Assembly: GCA_037957365.1 (NCBI GenBank)
Contig: JARHVA010002004.1
Span: 1,855,001 to 1,919,000 of the forward strand
DNA from: Torreya grandis
Taxonomy: Eukaryota; Streptophyta; Pinopsida; Cupressales; Taxaceae
DNA length: 64,000 bases
Direction: 5' to 3'
The position numbers and the translations under genes were made by a program. This document shows, piece by piece, positions 50,100 through 60,859 of this stretch (position 1 is its first letter; each line of letters starts with the position of its first letter). The notes beneath the pieces were generated by a model. That model searched no databases and had not been told where the DNA came from. It worked only from the letters and a program-made list of their open reading frames with translations.

Positions 50100-51191
50100 T
50101 GTTGGAAATATTGTCATTGATGTCAAAGGTTTACTATTATTGGTGATAAAGGCCCCATTTCATTTAATGTTATTTATCTTGGCTAATATGAGTTAATATT
50201 TATTTAATATTAATTAATATATTTTTGGTTTCATATGAGACAAAAGAAGGGCCCATGGAGAAGTCGAAGACTCACAGGATAAAGACAAAAGAAGGATGGG
50301 ATGCATTTTCCCATGAAGAGTCATCTTGGGGAATACCAAGAATCACCAAGTGAAGACAAAAGAGTAAAAAGCAAATTTATCATGAAGGGACACTTTGAGG
50401 AATAAGAAAAGTCACCAAAGATAAGGAAAAAAGTGTGAAAGACATTTTTGGTCATGAAGGGTAACCACATGAATTTTCAAATGCTTGGATATGAAGGGTC
50501 ATCCAAGATTGCAGCCATTTTCCATGAGGATTGAAAGGTCACAAAGGGGGAAGGCCAAAGGTCATTTGGAAAGATATAAATAAAGGCTTGAGAAGCCATT
50601 TTTAGTGTGAGTGTGAAAGGTTGATTTGATATTGGAATATATATCTTAGAAGAGCAATTGTGAGAGGTGAATATGATTTGTATTTGTTATATCTAGCTTA
50701 GAAGAGAAAAGGTGAGAGAGAGGAAGGAGATGTTGTATTGATCTATCATTTGTTGAGATAGCAACATTTAGAGATAGGTGTGTGGTATACACAAAGGGGT
50801 TGGTGCTCCTATGGGTTGGTGCTCAGCAAAGGGGTTGGTGCTCCTGTGGGTTGGTGCTCATGAATAGGTGCTGGGTTGGTGCTCGGCAAAGGGGTTTGAA
50901 GCTCCTATGGGTTGGTGCTCATGAATTGTAGCTGAGGTTTATACTCAACAAAGGGGTATGGTGCTCCTATGGGTTTATTCTCATGAATATATTTGAGATT
51001 GATTCTCTGAGGTTTTTCCCACATTGGGTTTCCACATTATATCTGGTGTGTGTCTCTTGTGTGATGTTTATTGTTTGAGTTTTATTGCATATCTTGAATG
51101 TTTGATTAAGTGGAATTTGATAAAAGGAAAGTTTTATAAGATATACAATATACTAATTCACCTCCCCTCTCAGTATATTATGTGCTTAACA
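50100..51191 (+). repeat. 5' LTR of the Gag-protease element
   Basis: It is 1,092 bp. TATAAATA at 50,575-50,582 is the likely core promoter. A tandem array of a ~60-bp unit (ggggttggtgctcct plus gtgggttggtgctcat) at about 50,796-50,990 lies downstream of it. The LTR ends 'gtgcttaaca' next to the primer site. Confidence 0.93.
50796..50990 (+). repeat. ~60-bp tandem array inside the 5' LTR
   Basis: It has three units plus a partial. The first unit is internally deleted (about 35 bp), so the array is roughly 85 bp shorter than in the 3' LTR. This accounts for most of the 80-bp LTR length difference. It lies in the probable transcribed leader. Confidence 0.85.
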
Positions 51192-51193
51192 AT

Positions 51194-51205
51194 TGGTATC
51201 AGAGC
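51194..51205 (+). other. Primer-binding site (initiator Met tRNA type)
   Basis: TGGTATCAGAGC begins three bases inside the end of the 5' LTR. It is the usual plant copia primer sequence, complementary to the 3' end of initiator methionine tRNA. Confidence 0.92.
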
Positions 51206-51257
51206 CGGTTCCTTCAGAAAGGGTTTAACAGCTTGAAGGTATATCGGGAAAAGCACC

Positions 51258-53612
51258 ATGGTTGGGTCATAGGAAGGATTTTTTACAAATAAGGTACCTT
51301 TGTTTGATGGGATGAATTATGCTTTTTGGAGCATTAGAATGAAGGTTTATTTGATGTCCCTTAGATTTGACATATGGAAATCAGTGGTGGAGGAATATGA
51401 AGAGCCACAGACATCTACAATTACTCTAGCAGAAGAAAAGGTAAGTGAATGTAATGCTAAATCTTTAAATGCTATTTTATGTGGGTTATGTGAATCTGAA
51501 TTTGTTAAAGTTATGCAATGTAAATCTGCTCATTAAACTTGGGTAAAACTTGAGAATATTTAGAAGGGTGATGGTAAGGTTCAACAAGCTAAGTTGCAGA
51601 CTTTTAGAAGGTAGTTTGAAATTTTGAAGATGGAAGAAGAAGAACATATAGCAAGTTATCTCTTACGAGTTGATCAGATAGTAAATCAGATTCAAGGTCT
51701 TGGAGAAACATTGGAAGAGTCAACGGTGGTGCAAAAGGTTTTGAGATCTCTACCAATGAGATATGATGCAAAGGTTTCGGCAATCAAGGAAATGAAGAAT
51801 TTAGCCAAGCTAAAGATGGATGAGCTTCATGGTATTCTTATGGCATATGAGATGTGGACAGAACAAGATAAACCCTCAAAGAGAGAAGCAGCTTTCAAGA
51901 CATCAAAGAAGGAGAAAGCTAAGATTCAAGAATCAAGTGATAGTTTCAGTGATGATGAAGATGACAATGAAAAACTTTTCATTCACAGACCAAAAAGAGG
52001 AATAGGTAAATATCAAGGAAAATTACCTTTTAAATGTTTTAATTGTGGGAAGATTGGACATTTTTCAGCTAGATGCCCAGATAAAGATAAAGATGATGAA
52101 GAAGAAAAGCCTACATACAAGAAGAATTTCAAAGGCAAATCTAAGAAGGGATTCAAGAAGAAGAGCCTGTATTCTAAAGATCCTAGCTCAAGTGAAGATA
52201 GTGGAGTCACCGATTAAGAAGAAGAAGAGATTATATTCATGGCCATACATGATGGTGATCAAGAAGAAGAAAAGGAGGAAGCTGAAGTAGATATGGAAGG
52301 AGAACTCAATTGTGCCCTAGAAGAATTAGAAGCTGTTCAGAAGAAGAATTGAAGGTTAAATCACCAGATCGAGAAAAATGAACAAGAGTCAAAGGAAATG
52401 ATTGAATATCTACAAGCACACTTTAAAGAAGCCTAGAAGAATGAAGAAGATCTCAAAGCATAGTTGGAAATAGCAAGAAAAGATTGTGAAAGGTATGTTA
52501 TTGAAATTGCCTCTTTAAAAGAAGATATTAAGAAAGTAGTTAGTGATAAAGTAATCAGTGATTCAAAATTTTAAGATAGCACTAACATGCTAAATAAGAT
52601 ATTGGAAATTCAAAAAGCATATTCAGATAAGACAAGGATCGGTTTCGAAAAGAAAAAGAGCTATGCTGAAGCTCTGACACAAGAGGAAACAGAAAGGGGA
52701 TAAGTGAAGAATACAGAGTACATTCCAAATAGAGAAGGCTGGAAGGAACAAAGCTACAAAAGGTAATCAGGTCAGAGATATATAGACAAGTCTTATTTTT
52801 ATGGCTATTGTTTTTATTGTAATGGATATGGTCATAAGAAAGTATAATGTAGAAAAAGAGCTAAGGATTTTAGAAATAAGGAGAAGGAAAGTCAAGTAGA
52901 GTCAAGCAGAAGCAACAACTCTTTTTCTCCTCTATCAATTTTTAATGAAGAGACCATAGTGTGCTACAAGTGCAACAACTTTGGACACATAGCTCGGTAT
53001 TGCAGAAGCATGTTTGATTCAGTCAACAAGGATCAGAGTTTCAAAGCTCCATTCATCAAGAAGAAGAATTAGAGTTTCAAAGCTCCATTCATTAGGGAGA
53101 AGGTTCAGACATATTCATTGCAGAAGAAACAACCTGAAGATTCTATGATGGTCTAGACAACTCTGCATGTGAGAGGTAAAGATCAGCCATGGTTAATTGA
53201 TAGTGGATGTTCGAGGCATATGATAGGTGATAAAAGTAAGTTAATTTCTCTAAATAAGATCAATGGTGGTACAGTTAGGTTGGTAGATAAAACCACTTCC
53301 AAGATAGCCGAAAAAGGTACTTTGAGTTTGGATTATGGTAAAACTAAGACTAAAAATGTTTTGTTTGTAAAAGGTCTTAAGCATAATCTATTGGGTGTTA
53401 GTCAAATTTGTGATCAAGGATACACATTAAGGTTTCACGCTGAAGGTTGTGAGATTAGAAGAAAAGATTCAAATGAGTTGATTTCAAATGCTCAAAGGAC
53501 AGGGAAAAATGTTTATGTATTTTCAGATATCTTCTCAAAGGCACGATCAAAGGATACATTCAAAGATCAGAGAGAGGAGTTGGGATTAATTTCTATTACT
53601 TCTTGCCATTGA
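51258..53612 (+). pseudogene. Gag-protease polyprotein, one frame with stops
   Basis: From the ATG at 51,258 a single 785-codon frame runs to TAA at 53,610-53,612 with no frameshift but about 14 in-frame stops (for example 51,270, 51,534, 51,561, 51,612 and 52,215). In order it holds: a Gag N-terminal block (PLFDGMNYAFWSIRMKVYL); a UBN2 block (EHIASYLLRVDQIVNQIQ, VVQKVLRSLP); a zinc knuckle CFNCGKIGHFSARC (52,033-52,080); an acidic coiled-coil-like stretch; two more CCHC knuckles (CFYCNGYGHKKV-stop-C near 52,815 and CYKCNNFGHIARYC near 52,965); and the copia protease motif WLIDSGCSRHMIGD (53,190-53,235) with KHNLLGVSQICDQG after it. The frame ends before any integrase. Confidence 0.92.
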
Positions 53613-53849
53613 TGTTTAGCATCAAGTGAGGGGGAGTTAAGTGTTAGCTCCAGGTAGGCCCTTTGCCATTGATGTCAAAGGGGGAGAATAATAGGTATAG
53701 GTACAAGTGTAGAAAAATAGGTACAAGGAATAGGTATAGGTTGCTACAGTAAGGGGGAGTTACTGTATGTTTTTAGATGATGGTATGTGTAGGTGACACG
53801 ATGTGGCAATTTCAGGATTGAGGTTGCCATCAATGACAAAGGGGGAGAT
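53613..53849 (+). other. 3' leader with repeated polypurine tracts
   Basis: The motif AGGGGGAG occurs four times (near 53,630, 53,670, 53,753 and 53,841). The last, AAAGGGGGAGATT, abuts the 3' LTR and is the functional PPT position. The phrase ttgatgtcaaag also occurs here (53,664) and in the LTR start, so part of this leader may be LTR-derived. Confidence 0.8.
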
Positions 53850-55021
53850 TGTTGTAAATATTGTCATTGATGTCAAAGGTTTAATATTATTGGTGATAAA
53901 GGCCCCATTGCATTTAATGTTATTTATGCTAATATGAGTTATTATTTATTTAATATTAATGAATATATTTTTGGTTGCATATGAGACAAAAGAAGTGCCC
54001 ATGGAGAAGTCGAAGAGTCATGGGATAAAGACAAAAGAAGTATGGGATGCATTTTCTCATGAAGAGTCATCTTGGGGAATACCAAGAGTCACCGAGTGAA
54101 TACAAAAGAGTAAAGGGTGAATTTCTCATGAAGGGACACTTTGAGGAATGCGAAAAGTCACCAAATATAAGGACAAAAGTGGGAAAGACATTTTTGGTCA
54201 TGAAGGGTCACCACATGACTTTTCAAATGCTTGGATGTGAAGGGTCATCCAAGATTGGCACCATTTTCCATTAGGATTGAAAGGTCACAAAGGGTGAAGG
54301 CCAAAGGTCATTTGGAAAGCTATAAATAAAGGCTTGAGAAGCCATTTGTAGTGTGAGTGTGAGAGGTTGATTTGATATTTTAATATCTAGCTTAGAAGAG
54401 CAATTGTGAGATATGAATATGATTTGTATTTGTTATATCTAGCTTAGAAGAGCAAAGGTGAGAGAGAGGAAGGAGATGTTGTATTTATCTATCATTTATT
54501 GAGATAGCAAAATTGAGAGATAGGTGTGTGGTATACACAAAGGGGTTGGTGCTCCTATGGGTTGGTGCTCACAAATTATTGTTGAGTTGGTGCTTGGCAA
54601 AGGGGTTAGTGCTCCTGTGGGTTGGTGCTCATGAATTTTTGTTAGGTTGGTGCTCAGCAAAGGGATTGGTGTTCCTGTGGGTTGGTGCTCATGAATAGGT
54701 TCTAGGTTGGTGCTCAGCAAAGGGGTTTGAAGCTCCTGTGGGTTGGTGCTCACTAATTGTAGCTGAGTTTGTACTCAGCAAAGGGGTATGGTGCTCCTAT
54801 GGGTTTGTTCTCATTAATATATTTGAGATTGATTCTTTGTGGTTTTTCCCACATTGGGTTTCCACGTTATATCTGGTGTCTCTCTCTTGTGTGATGTTTA
54901 TTGTTTGAGTTTTATTGCATATCTTGAATGTTTGATTAAGTGGAATTTGATAAAGGGAAAGTTTCATAAGATATATAATATACTGATTCACCCCCCCTCT
55001 CAGTATATTTCATGCTTAACA
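53850..55021 (+). repeat. 3' LTR of the Gag-protease element
   Basis: It is 1,172 bp, the partner of 50,100-51,191. TATAAATA lies at 54,321-54,328. The right target-site duplication TAAAT follows at 55,022-55,026. Confidence 0.93.
54540..54815 (+). repeat. ~60-bp tandem array inside the 3' LTR
   Basis: Four near-complete 60-61-bp units plus a partial one, each starting with a variant of ggggttggtgctcct. There is one more full unit than in the 5' LTR. Confidence 0.88.
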
Positions 55022-55026
55022 TAAAT

Positions 55027-55599
55027 TTATAACTAATTATATATATATATATATATATTTTAGCATATATATTTCATATAGTATGGATTCACAGTTCTTT
55101 TTATTTTGGATGGACTAGTTAAAGGAAGCAATGTCATCTCGTTAGTCAAATACACCAAATTTATTATGTAAATTTTACATAGACATCATGCAAATGATAA
55201 TTCTATATGTAATGTTTGAATCATTATCTATGGATATATATAAGGAGTGATGGATATTTCCAAGATAAAACATATTTTATAATTTAATACAATAACAAGT
55301 ATGAGAAAAATAACTAGAATATTATAATATTTTATATTGGTGTTTCCATATAATTCCCTTCCTTATTTTCCATCTTATTTTGTAAAAAGTATAAATAGAT
55401 ATGACAATAAAAATTAGAGTTGAGTTTATTACAAAATAGGTACAATCTAAAAAAGTACTTTGTTTCATTATGCATCACCTTTTTCGAGGAATGCCTATGC
55501 ATATAATAACATAATTTTACTATTTGGGATAATCTATAGTAAGAAAGTACACCACAATCATTGTCAATATTATCTTCCAAAAAGTACAAAATGAATACA
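55027..55599. other. Non-coding DNA between LTR element and Harbinger fragment
   Basis: No gene is supported. A short (TA)n run lies at about 55,038-55,060. The stretch may belong to the N-terminal or flanking part of the plus-strand transposase that follows. Confidence 0.45.
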
Positions 55600-56340
55600 T
55601 AATAATTTCATATGGAAGTGGGTTGATAAAATACTATGTGATATTCATACTTTAACTCTACTTCCCATCACATATGGTGCAATTCATGACACACATATTA
55701 AATTATCATATTTTCATGAACAAAAAATACACTCTTATGAACTATGGAAACCAATGTTACTTCTATAGTGTTATATTTCAAAGAATTTATGATGCATAAC
55801 AAGTATTTTTGGATGTGTGTGTTAATGCTCTTTGTGGTACCTATGACACTGATCATTGGAATTATTATGTAATTAAAATAATAATAGAAAATGGGTAAGT
55901 AATATCATCCCTAACATTCCAAGTTTAAAAGAGTATTATATATCTCCAATTAATAGAGGATTCTACATATCCTATCTCTTCTTACTTATTGAAGTCATAC
56001 AATTATAAGATTTCTCCAATGCATGATATTTTTAACAAATACATATCTATACATTTTTTAAAAATAGATAATTAATTCTTTGTATTGAAAGGGATATAGA
56101 TATTTCTTCATTATGTAGGTGTAGAGTTGGATAAGGGTCCTAAGATTATAGTGTCATGTTGTCTATTCCACATTCTTGTACAAATAAATAATGAGTATTT
56201 AGGAATAATTACATATAATTATGTTTCTCAATAATGTAATACAACAATTCAAACAAATCAAAGAAAGGGACAAGGATATATCATATTTCATGAAGGGGAG
56301 AGATATTATAATTATAGTATGAGGAAATGATGTACTTTTT
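55600..56340 (+). pseudogene. PIF/Harbinger DDE transposase fragment, second copy
   Basis: Plus-strand pieces read AIHDTHIKLSYFHEQK (first-Asp block, DGTHI altered to HDTHI), then MCVLMLFVVPMT-type or VC.NALCGTYDTDHW in the neighbouring frame, LIEDSTYPISSYLLKSYNY (GDsgYpl block), FFVLKGI and VGVELDKGPKIIVSCCLFHILVQ (C-terminal block). It is the same superfamily as 48,480-49,170 but in the opposite orientation. The wording differs enough to be a different copy. Many stops and shifts. Confidence 0.83.
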
Positions 56341-57250
56341 TATTATATAATATACACCATGTTTTAGTATGTATTATATGATGTATTAATACATGTGATT
56401 TTTGGTGATGAAATAATAACAACAAAAACCACCACCCAGTCAAAAATTATTACAATTTTTATTTTTATATTGAATATTTTCTCCATTCATGTACTCTATT
56501 ATTATTTTTTCTTATGCTCAAGTTGTATTCTTTTAGGTTAAATTTATTTCATTGTTTGAGTGAAATAATACATGCTTATTTCCATTCTCTATCCCAAATA
56601 TTCATTGGAGGATCTTTTAATCTTTACACTTTTCTCATCAAAATCCAACCATTTTTAATTTGTGTTATCTTTTTACATGCATGGTGACATTATAATGTAA
56701 TGTTGTAATAACACCATCACATTGTAATGTAATGAATAATGGATAATGTAATGTGTAATAAATATATTTTTTAACATAACCTCTCATTTACGTATTAACC
56801 CGCACTTATATATGATAGTTCATGAGATGGATAGGAAGGGAGAGAAAGGGAGAGAACTTTTTTGCATTTACATGAGTAATTATTTCTATTGATGATATAA
56901 TGATAATCTACCTCAGTGTATTTTGATGTTCAATTACTTAGATTGATATTATGTAACGCATATTCTTCTTATTTAATCTAATATTGATTTGATCTTTTAT
57001 CCAAAAATGGTTTTATAACTATTTAAATCTTTAAGGGTTTGAGGCAATTTCTTGTGCATCTATAATGAGTATCTTATTTGAAACTAATATGTCACAATAA
57101 AATGATGTATGTACTTATTGGATCTTAGTTATTAATGGCACAATATTAAATTTATCTAACAATCTTGTAAAAGTCCTATTTTTGTTAAGGGAAATTAATT
57201 TTATGTACAATCATCATTACAATGCTATCATACGATGATTGTTTGCTAAT

Positions 57251-57252
<2 letters not shown>

Positions 57253-57339
<87 letters not shown>
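57253..57339. repeat. (AT)n microsatellite
   Basis: About 43 uninterrupted AT units, in the segment present only in copy B. Confidence 0.97.
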
Positions 57340-57342
<3 letters not shown>

Positions 57343-57785
57343 AAGTAAATAAGGTATATATAATTCTTTAGAACATTGCCACTCTTCCTACCTTTAAATT
57401 GAAACTTAAACAATTAATAAAATAAAATGTTCTTATTGATAATAATACTATATTCAATGCATAACAGACCTTGAATATTAAAATATGACCCTTATTAATT
57501 ACACGAAAGATGAAAACTCATGTTGAGTGAGATTTGGAATATGTCTTTCATCCCATGTTAGACCAATGAAATCTACTTAACATCTTAATTACAATAATTA
57601 AGATTCAAAAAAATAAAAAATACCATGAATGGGTAAATTATATAACATTTATTTTGAAATGTACATACTGAGATCAACATATTTATTAAATGTACAGATG
57701 AAAATTATTTACTATTTTATTCTATACAAATATAATAAATAATTTTACTTTACAAGTAAATAAACATTTTTAGTTGGAAAGATAT

Positions 57786-58045
57786 TTTGAATTCAAGTTC
57801 CTATCTAACTACAAATGAGGTGGATCTCTTCTGTACATTTAAAATTATCATTTTTAATATTTATAATTTGGATTATTATTTATACCATTTATAACTTGAA
57901 AGTGGATGAATAATTCATAAATATATAAAAAAAATTGCTCATATAAAAAATCTATAACTTTATATATATTTAAATTTGATATTTTTACTTTGAATTCCTT
58001 CCTAACTACAAATGACGTGGTTTTTTTCAATTTATTTTGAATTAT
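57786..58045. repeat. Short internal direct repeat of copy B
   Basis: The 60-bp stretch at 57,786-57,845 (tttgaattcaagttcctatc, then 'taactacaaatgaggtgg') recurs in diverged form at 57,985-58,047. Only one instance is found in copy A (about 606-670). Confidence 0.65.
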
Positions 58046-58046
58046 C

Positions 58047-58051
<5 letters not shown>

Positions 58052-58100
<49 letters not shown>
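58052..58100. repeat. (AT)n microsatellite
   Basis: About 24 AT units next to the internal repeat of copy B. Confidence 0.95.
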
Positions 58101-58104
<4 letters not shown>

Positions 58105-58379
58105 GAATAGATATATATAAAGTGAATTGTTAAATCATTATAGCTATTTTTAAATTTATATCTCTAAAAAAAATGATTTTCTCATATTTCAAAGTTATAA
58201 TCTATTACAACCTTTGATATGTTAAAAGTCATATAAAAATTTGTATATTCATTAATAAAAAATTACATTTATTTTTTCAAATCCATATATAATGATATTA
58301 GTTAATATGAAACACTAATGATTTGGTAATTATATATCTTGAAAATAAATGTACTCGATATTAAAATATATTTCTTGAA

Positions 58380-59220
58380 ATTACAAGTTACAATTAATAT
58401 TATAAGATTTTTTTGATATTATATTTTTTTAAATCATTTGAGACATTATTTTGTAAGTATTTTTTTAAACTATAGAAATGTAAAATTATATTATATAAAA
58501 TAATTCATATATGTAGTATATAATTTATTTAGACAATTGGATTTTAAGATAGATTACTTGAAATACTAGCTACAATCAAATCTATAGAATCCTTTGACAC
58601 TACACTTCGTTCATTGATTTGAGATTTTTTTTTTTAATATTTATTTTTAAGTATTTTTTTAAATCACATTGTTTTAAATACTAACTACAATCAATATTAT
58701 AAAATCTTTTGACATTACGATGCCTTCAATGATTTGATATTGTTCTACTAACTACAATTAATATTATAGTGTATTTTAATATTGTATTTTATTTAAATCA
58801 TTTGAGACTATTATTTTGTAAGTATTTTTTTTAAATCTAGAAAAAAAAAAATTTATTATATAAAAAGATATTAACTATAATAAAAATTCATATATGTACT
58901 ACATTGTTTATTTAGAAAATCAGATATTAAGTCATATTACTTGAAATACTAGATACAATCAATATTATAAACTCCTTTGACACTACGATTCATTCATTTA
59001 TTTCAAAATGTTCTTTTGAGAAAATTTTGTTGTGAGTATTTATTTAAATCACATTGTTTGAAATAGTATCTACAATCAATATTATAGAATGTTTTGACAC
59101 TACACTTCCTTCAATAATTTGGGTAATTTTTGTCATGATTTTTTTTTTAAAAATTGTAGAAACATACAATTATATATTATACATTCAAAAATAGTATATG
59201 TAAAAGGATTCCTATATATA
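58380..59220. repeat. Degenerate tandem repeat, copy B
   Basis: Counterpart of 1,084-1,900. The phrase 'aatattata.aatc.tttgac' plus 'actacacttc.ttca' recurs near 58,565, 58,685, 58,750, 58,950 and 59,075. Confidence 0.7.
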
Positions 59221-59526
59221 AAATAATCTATTTAGACAATTGAACCAAATCAATGAAAATGGAGATACAACATAAAATATTTAAGTTTCAACCTATACAG
59301 AGTGAACCCCTTATTACTTGAAAAAGCATTAAATTGCATAATTTATATATTTAACATTTTCTAATATTTATTAATGTTATCCATGAATAATCAAGAGGAA
59401 TGTGGTATTTTATTCCTCAGTTAAGAGGAAACATAGTGAAATTCAAAAATAACATACAATCTACATGGCCCTTTTTTATAATAGGAAATTAAACATTATA
59501 AATTACATGAACTCAATGTTGGTGAA

Positions 59527-60850
59527 ATTGATTACACAAGTTTGTTAATGTTAGCTATAGAATTTTTGGTGGTTAGTCTCCATGAGGGATAGGTAGAGAG
59601 TGGAAATTTATTAGGGACAGTCAATCCAAATTCTTCATCCATATTGAACTCATAATCCACACTCTAATCAAAGCAATGTATGAGCTCAGTGAGTGCCAAC
59701 TTAGCAGTAGAAAGTCCTCTTGAAATTATAGGGCACCTCATCCTCCCTATTCCAAAAGGCAACAATTCAATGTCATATCCTTTCACATCCATAGTTTTCC
59801 TAATAAACCTCTCTGGATTGAAATGTAAAGGATCTTGGCAAACACTTTTATCCCTTCCCATGGCCTATATGTTCATAAGAAATATTTTTTGAGGAGGAAT
59901 GTAATATCTTTCCACATGGCATGCCCCCATAAACTCATGTGGAATCAAAAATTGAAATGGTGGATGCAGTCAGAATGTCTCATACACTACACATTGAAAG
60001 TACTCACAGTTTACCACATCACTCTCCTTTAAAAAATGGTGTCTACCCACCATTGATTCAATTTATTATTGTAATTTTACCCACCACATGAGGGTTTCTC
60101 AATAGCTCACTTAATTCCCATTCAAATGTTGTGGTAGGTGTGTCTATTCCATCGTTGAACATATCTTGAAAAAAAATATATTGATTATTCATTGATGTAA
60201 ATTTTGATTATGCTATTTATGAACATTATTAAAAGATGTAAAAAATTAAAATAAATTAATGTACCCAAGTGAAAAAGGTATTTTATATTAGTGTTATATT
60301 TCATCATCTATCACTAGTAAATTTTGATCGAAAACCAAACGTACTACACTAATTTTAGATAAACAAAGAATTATGTTGTTTCATCTACTTTACAATTTTT
60401 ATCTATAATCTTAAGGAATGTTAACTTTTTCACAATATTTTTTAAAGTTGTACTTTCAAATAACACTTTTAAAATAGTTTAAAATTTATTGTATAAATTA
60501 ACAGTATTTATTTCTTTCTATTTATATTTCAATTTCAATTTAAAATCTTTGTAGCTTATTATATTTCCAAACTTACCAAGATCATTGCCTTGACATGGAG
60601 CCTTGTGATTTTCATCTCCTTCTCTTCCATGTCCAGTAGGACATCCACCATGTATTTCACATCATCATCTCCCTCAACTCTCTCTCTCCTATGATTCAAT
60701 TGTTCCTCTATTACTTTTTTAACAAAACCATCCAATATTTTTTTAACGGCTTGCATGAGACAGTGGATGCCTTTCATATCAAGCCAGTCTACAAATGGAA
60801 TGAAATATCCAATGCAAAAGACTCTAGTGAGGGCCAACATCTCAGAGAGC
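59527..60850 (-). pseudogene. Cytochrome P450 (CYP71-clan) pseudogene, copy B
   Basis: Exon 1 (60,850-60,577) encodes LSEMLALTRVFCIGYFIPF, GIHCLMQAVKKILDGF and YMVDVLLDMEEKEMKIT. Exon 2 (60,165 to about 59,530) runs from the I-helix (DMFNDGIDTPTTT) to the C terminus. The donor GTAAGT (60,576) is consensus. The acceptor reads CAA where copy A has CAG, so the site is lost, with an AG one base later that would shift frame. Other lesions: the ExxR Arg codon is TGA (ETF-stop), WAMGRD has lost Trp to a stop, and the Trp after LIHCFD is TAG (59,664-59,666). The heme loop FGIGRMRCP retains Cys. Exon 1 is cut at about 60,857, where sequence matching 7,305 begins. Confidence 0.9.
60166..60576 (-). other. 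Intron of P450 pseudogene, copy B
   Basis: It is 411 bp, about 107 bp shorter than in copy A. The 5' site GTAAGT is intact and the 3' site is mutated from CAG to CAA at 60,166-60,168. Confidence 0.8.
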
Positions 60851-60859
60851 ATTTCTCCA

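Larger units (their letters stand above)
50100..55021 (+). mobile_element. Copia-type LTR element encoding only Gag and protease (TR-GAG-like)
   Basis: All structural parts are present: LTRs at 50,100-51,191 and 53,850-55,021 (TGTT...TTAACA); TAAAT target-site duplications at 50,095-50,099 and 55,022-55,026; a tRNA-iMet-type primer site TGGTATCAGAGC just inside the left LTR; and a polypurine tract AAAGGGGGAGATT before the right LTR. The internal region is only about 2.66 kb. It holds one Gag-protease frame with no integrase, RT or RNase H and no deletion scar that I can see. Known TR-GAG elements have this layout and rely on an autonomous partner in trans. LTR similarity is higher than in the other elements here, so this is one of the youngest insertions in the window. 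Confidence 0.92.

Noticed and set aside
54496..54753. Repetitive 85-codon minus-strand frame and its plus-strand partner (LWVGAHE repeats)
   Set aside because: They are produced by the ~60-bp tandem array inside the LTR. There is no independent evidence for a protein.
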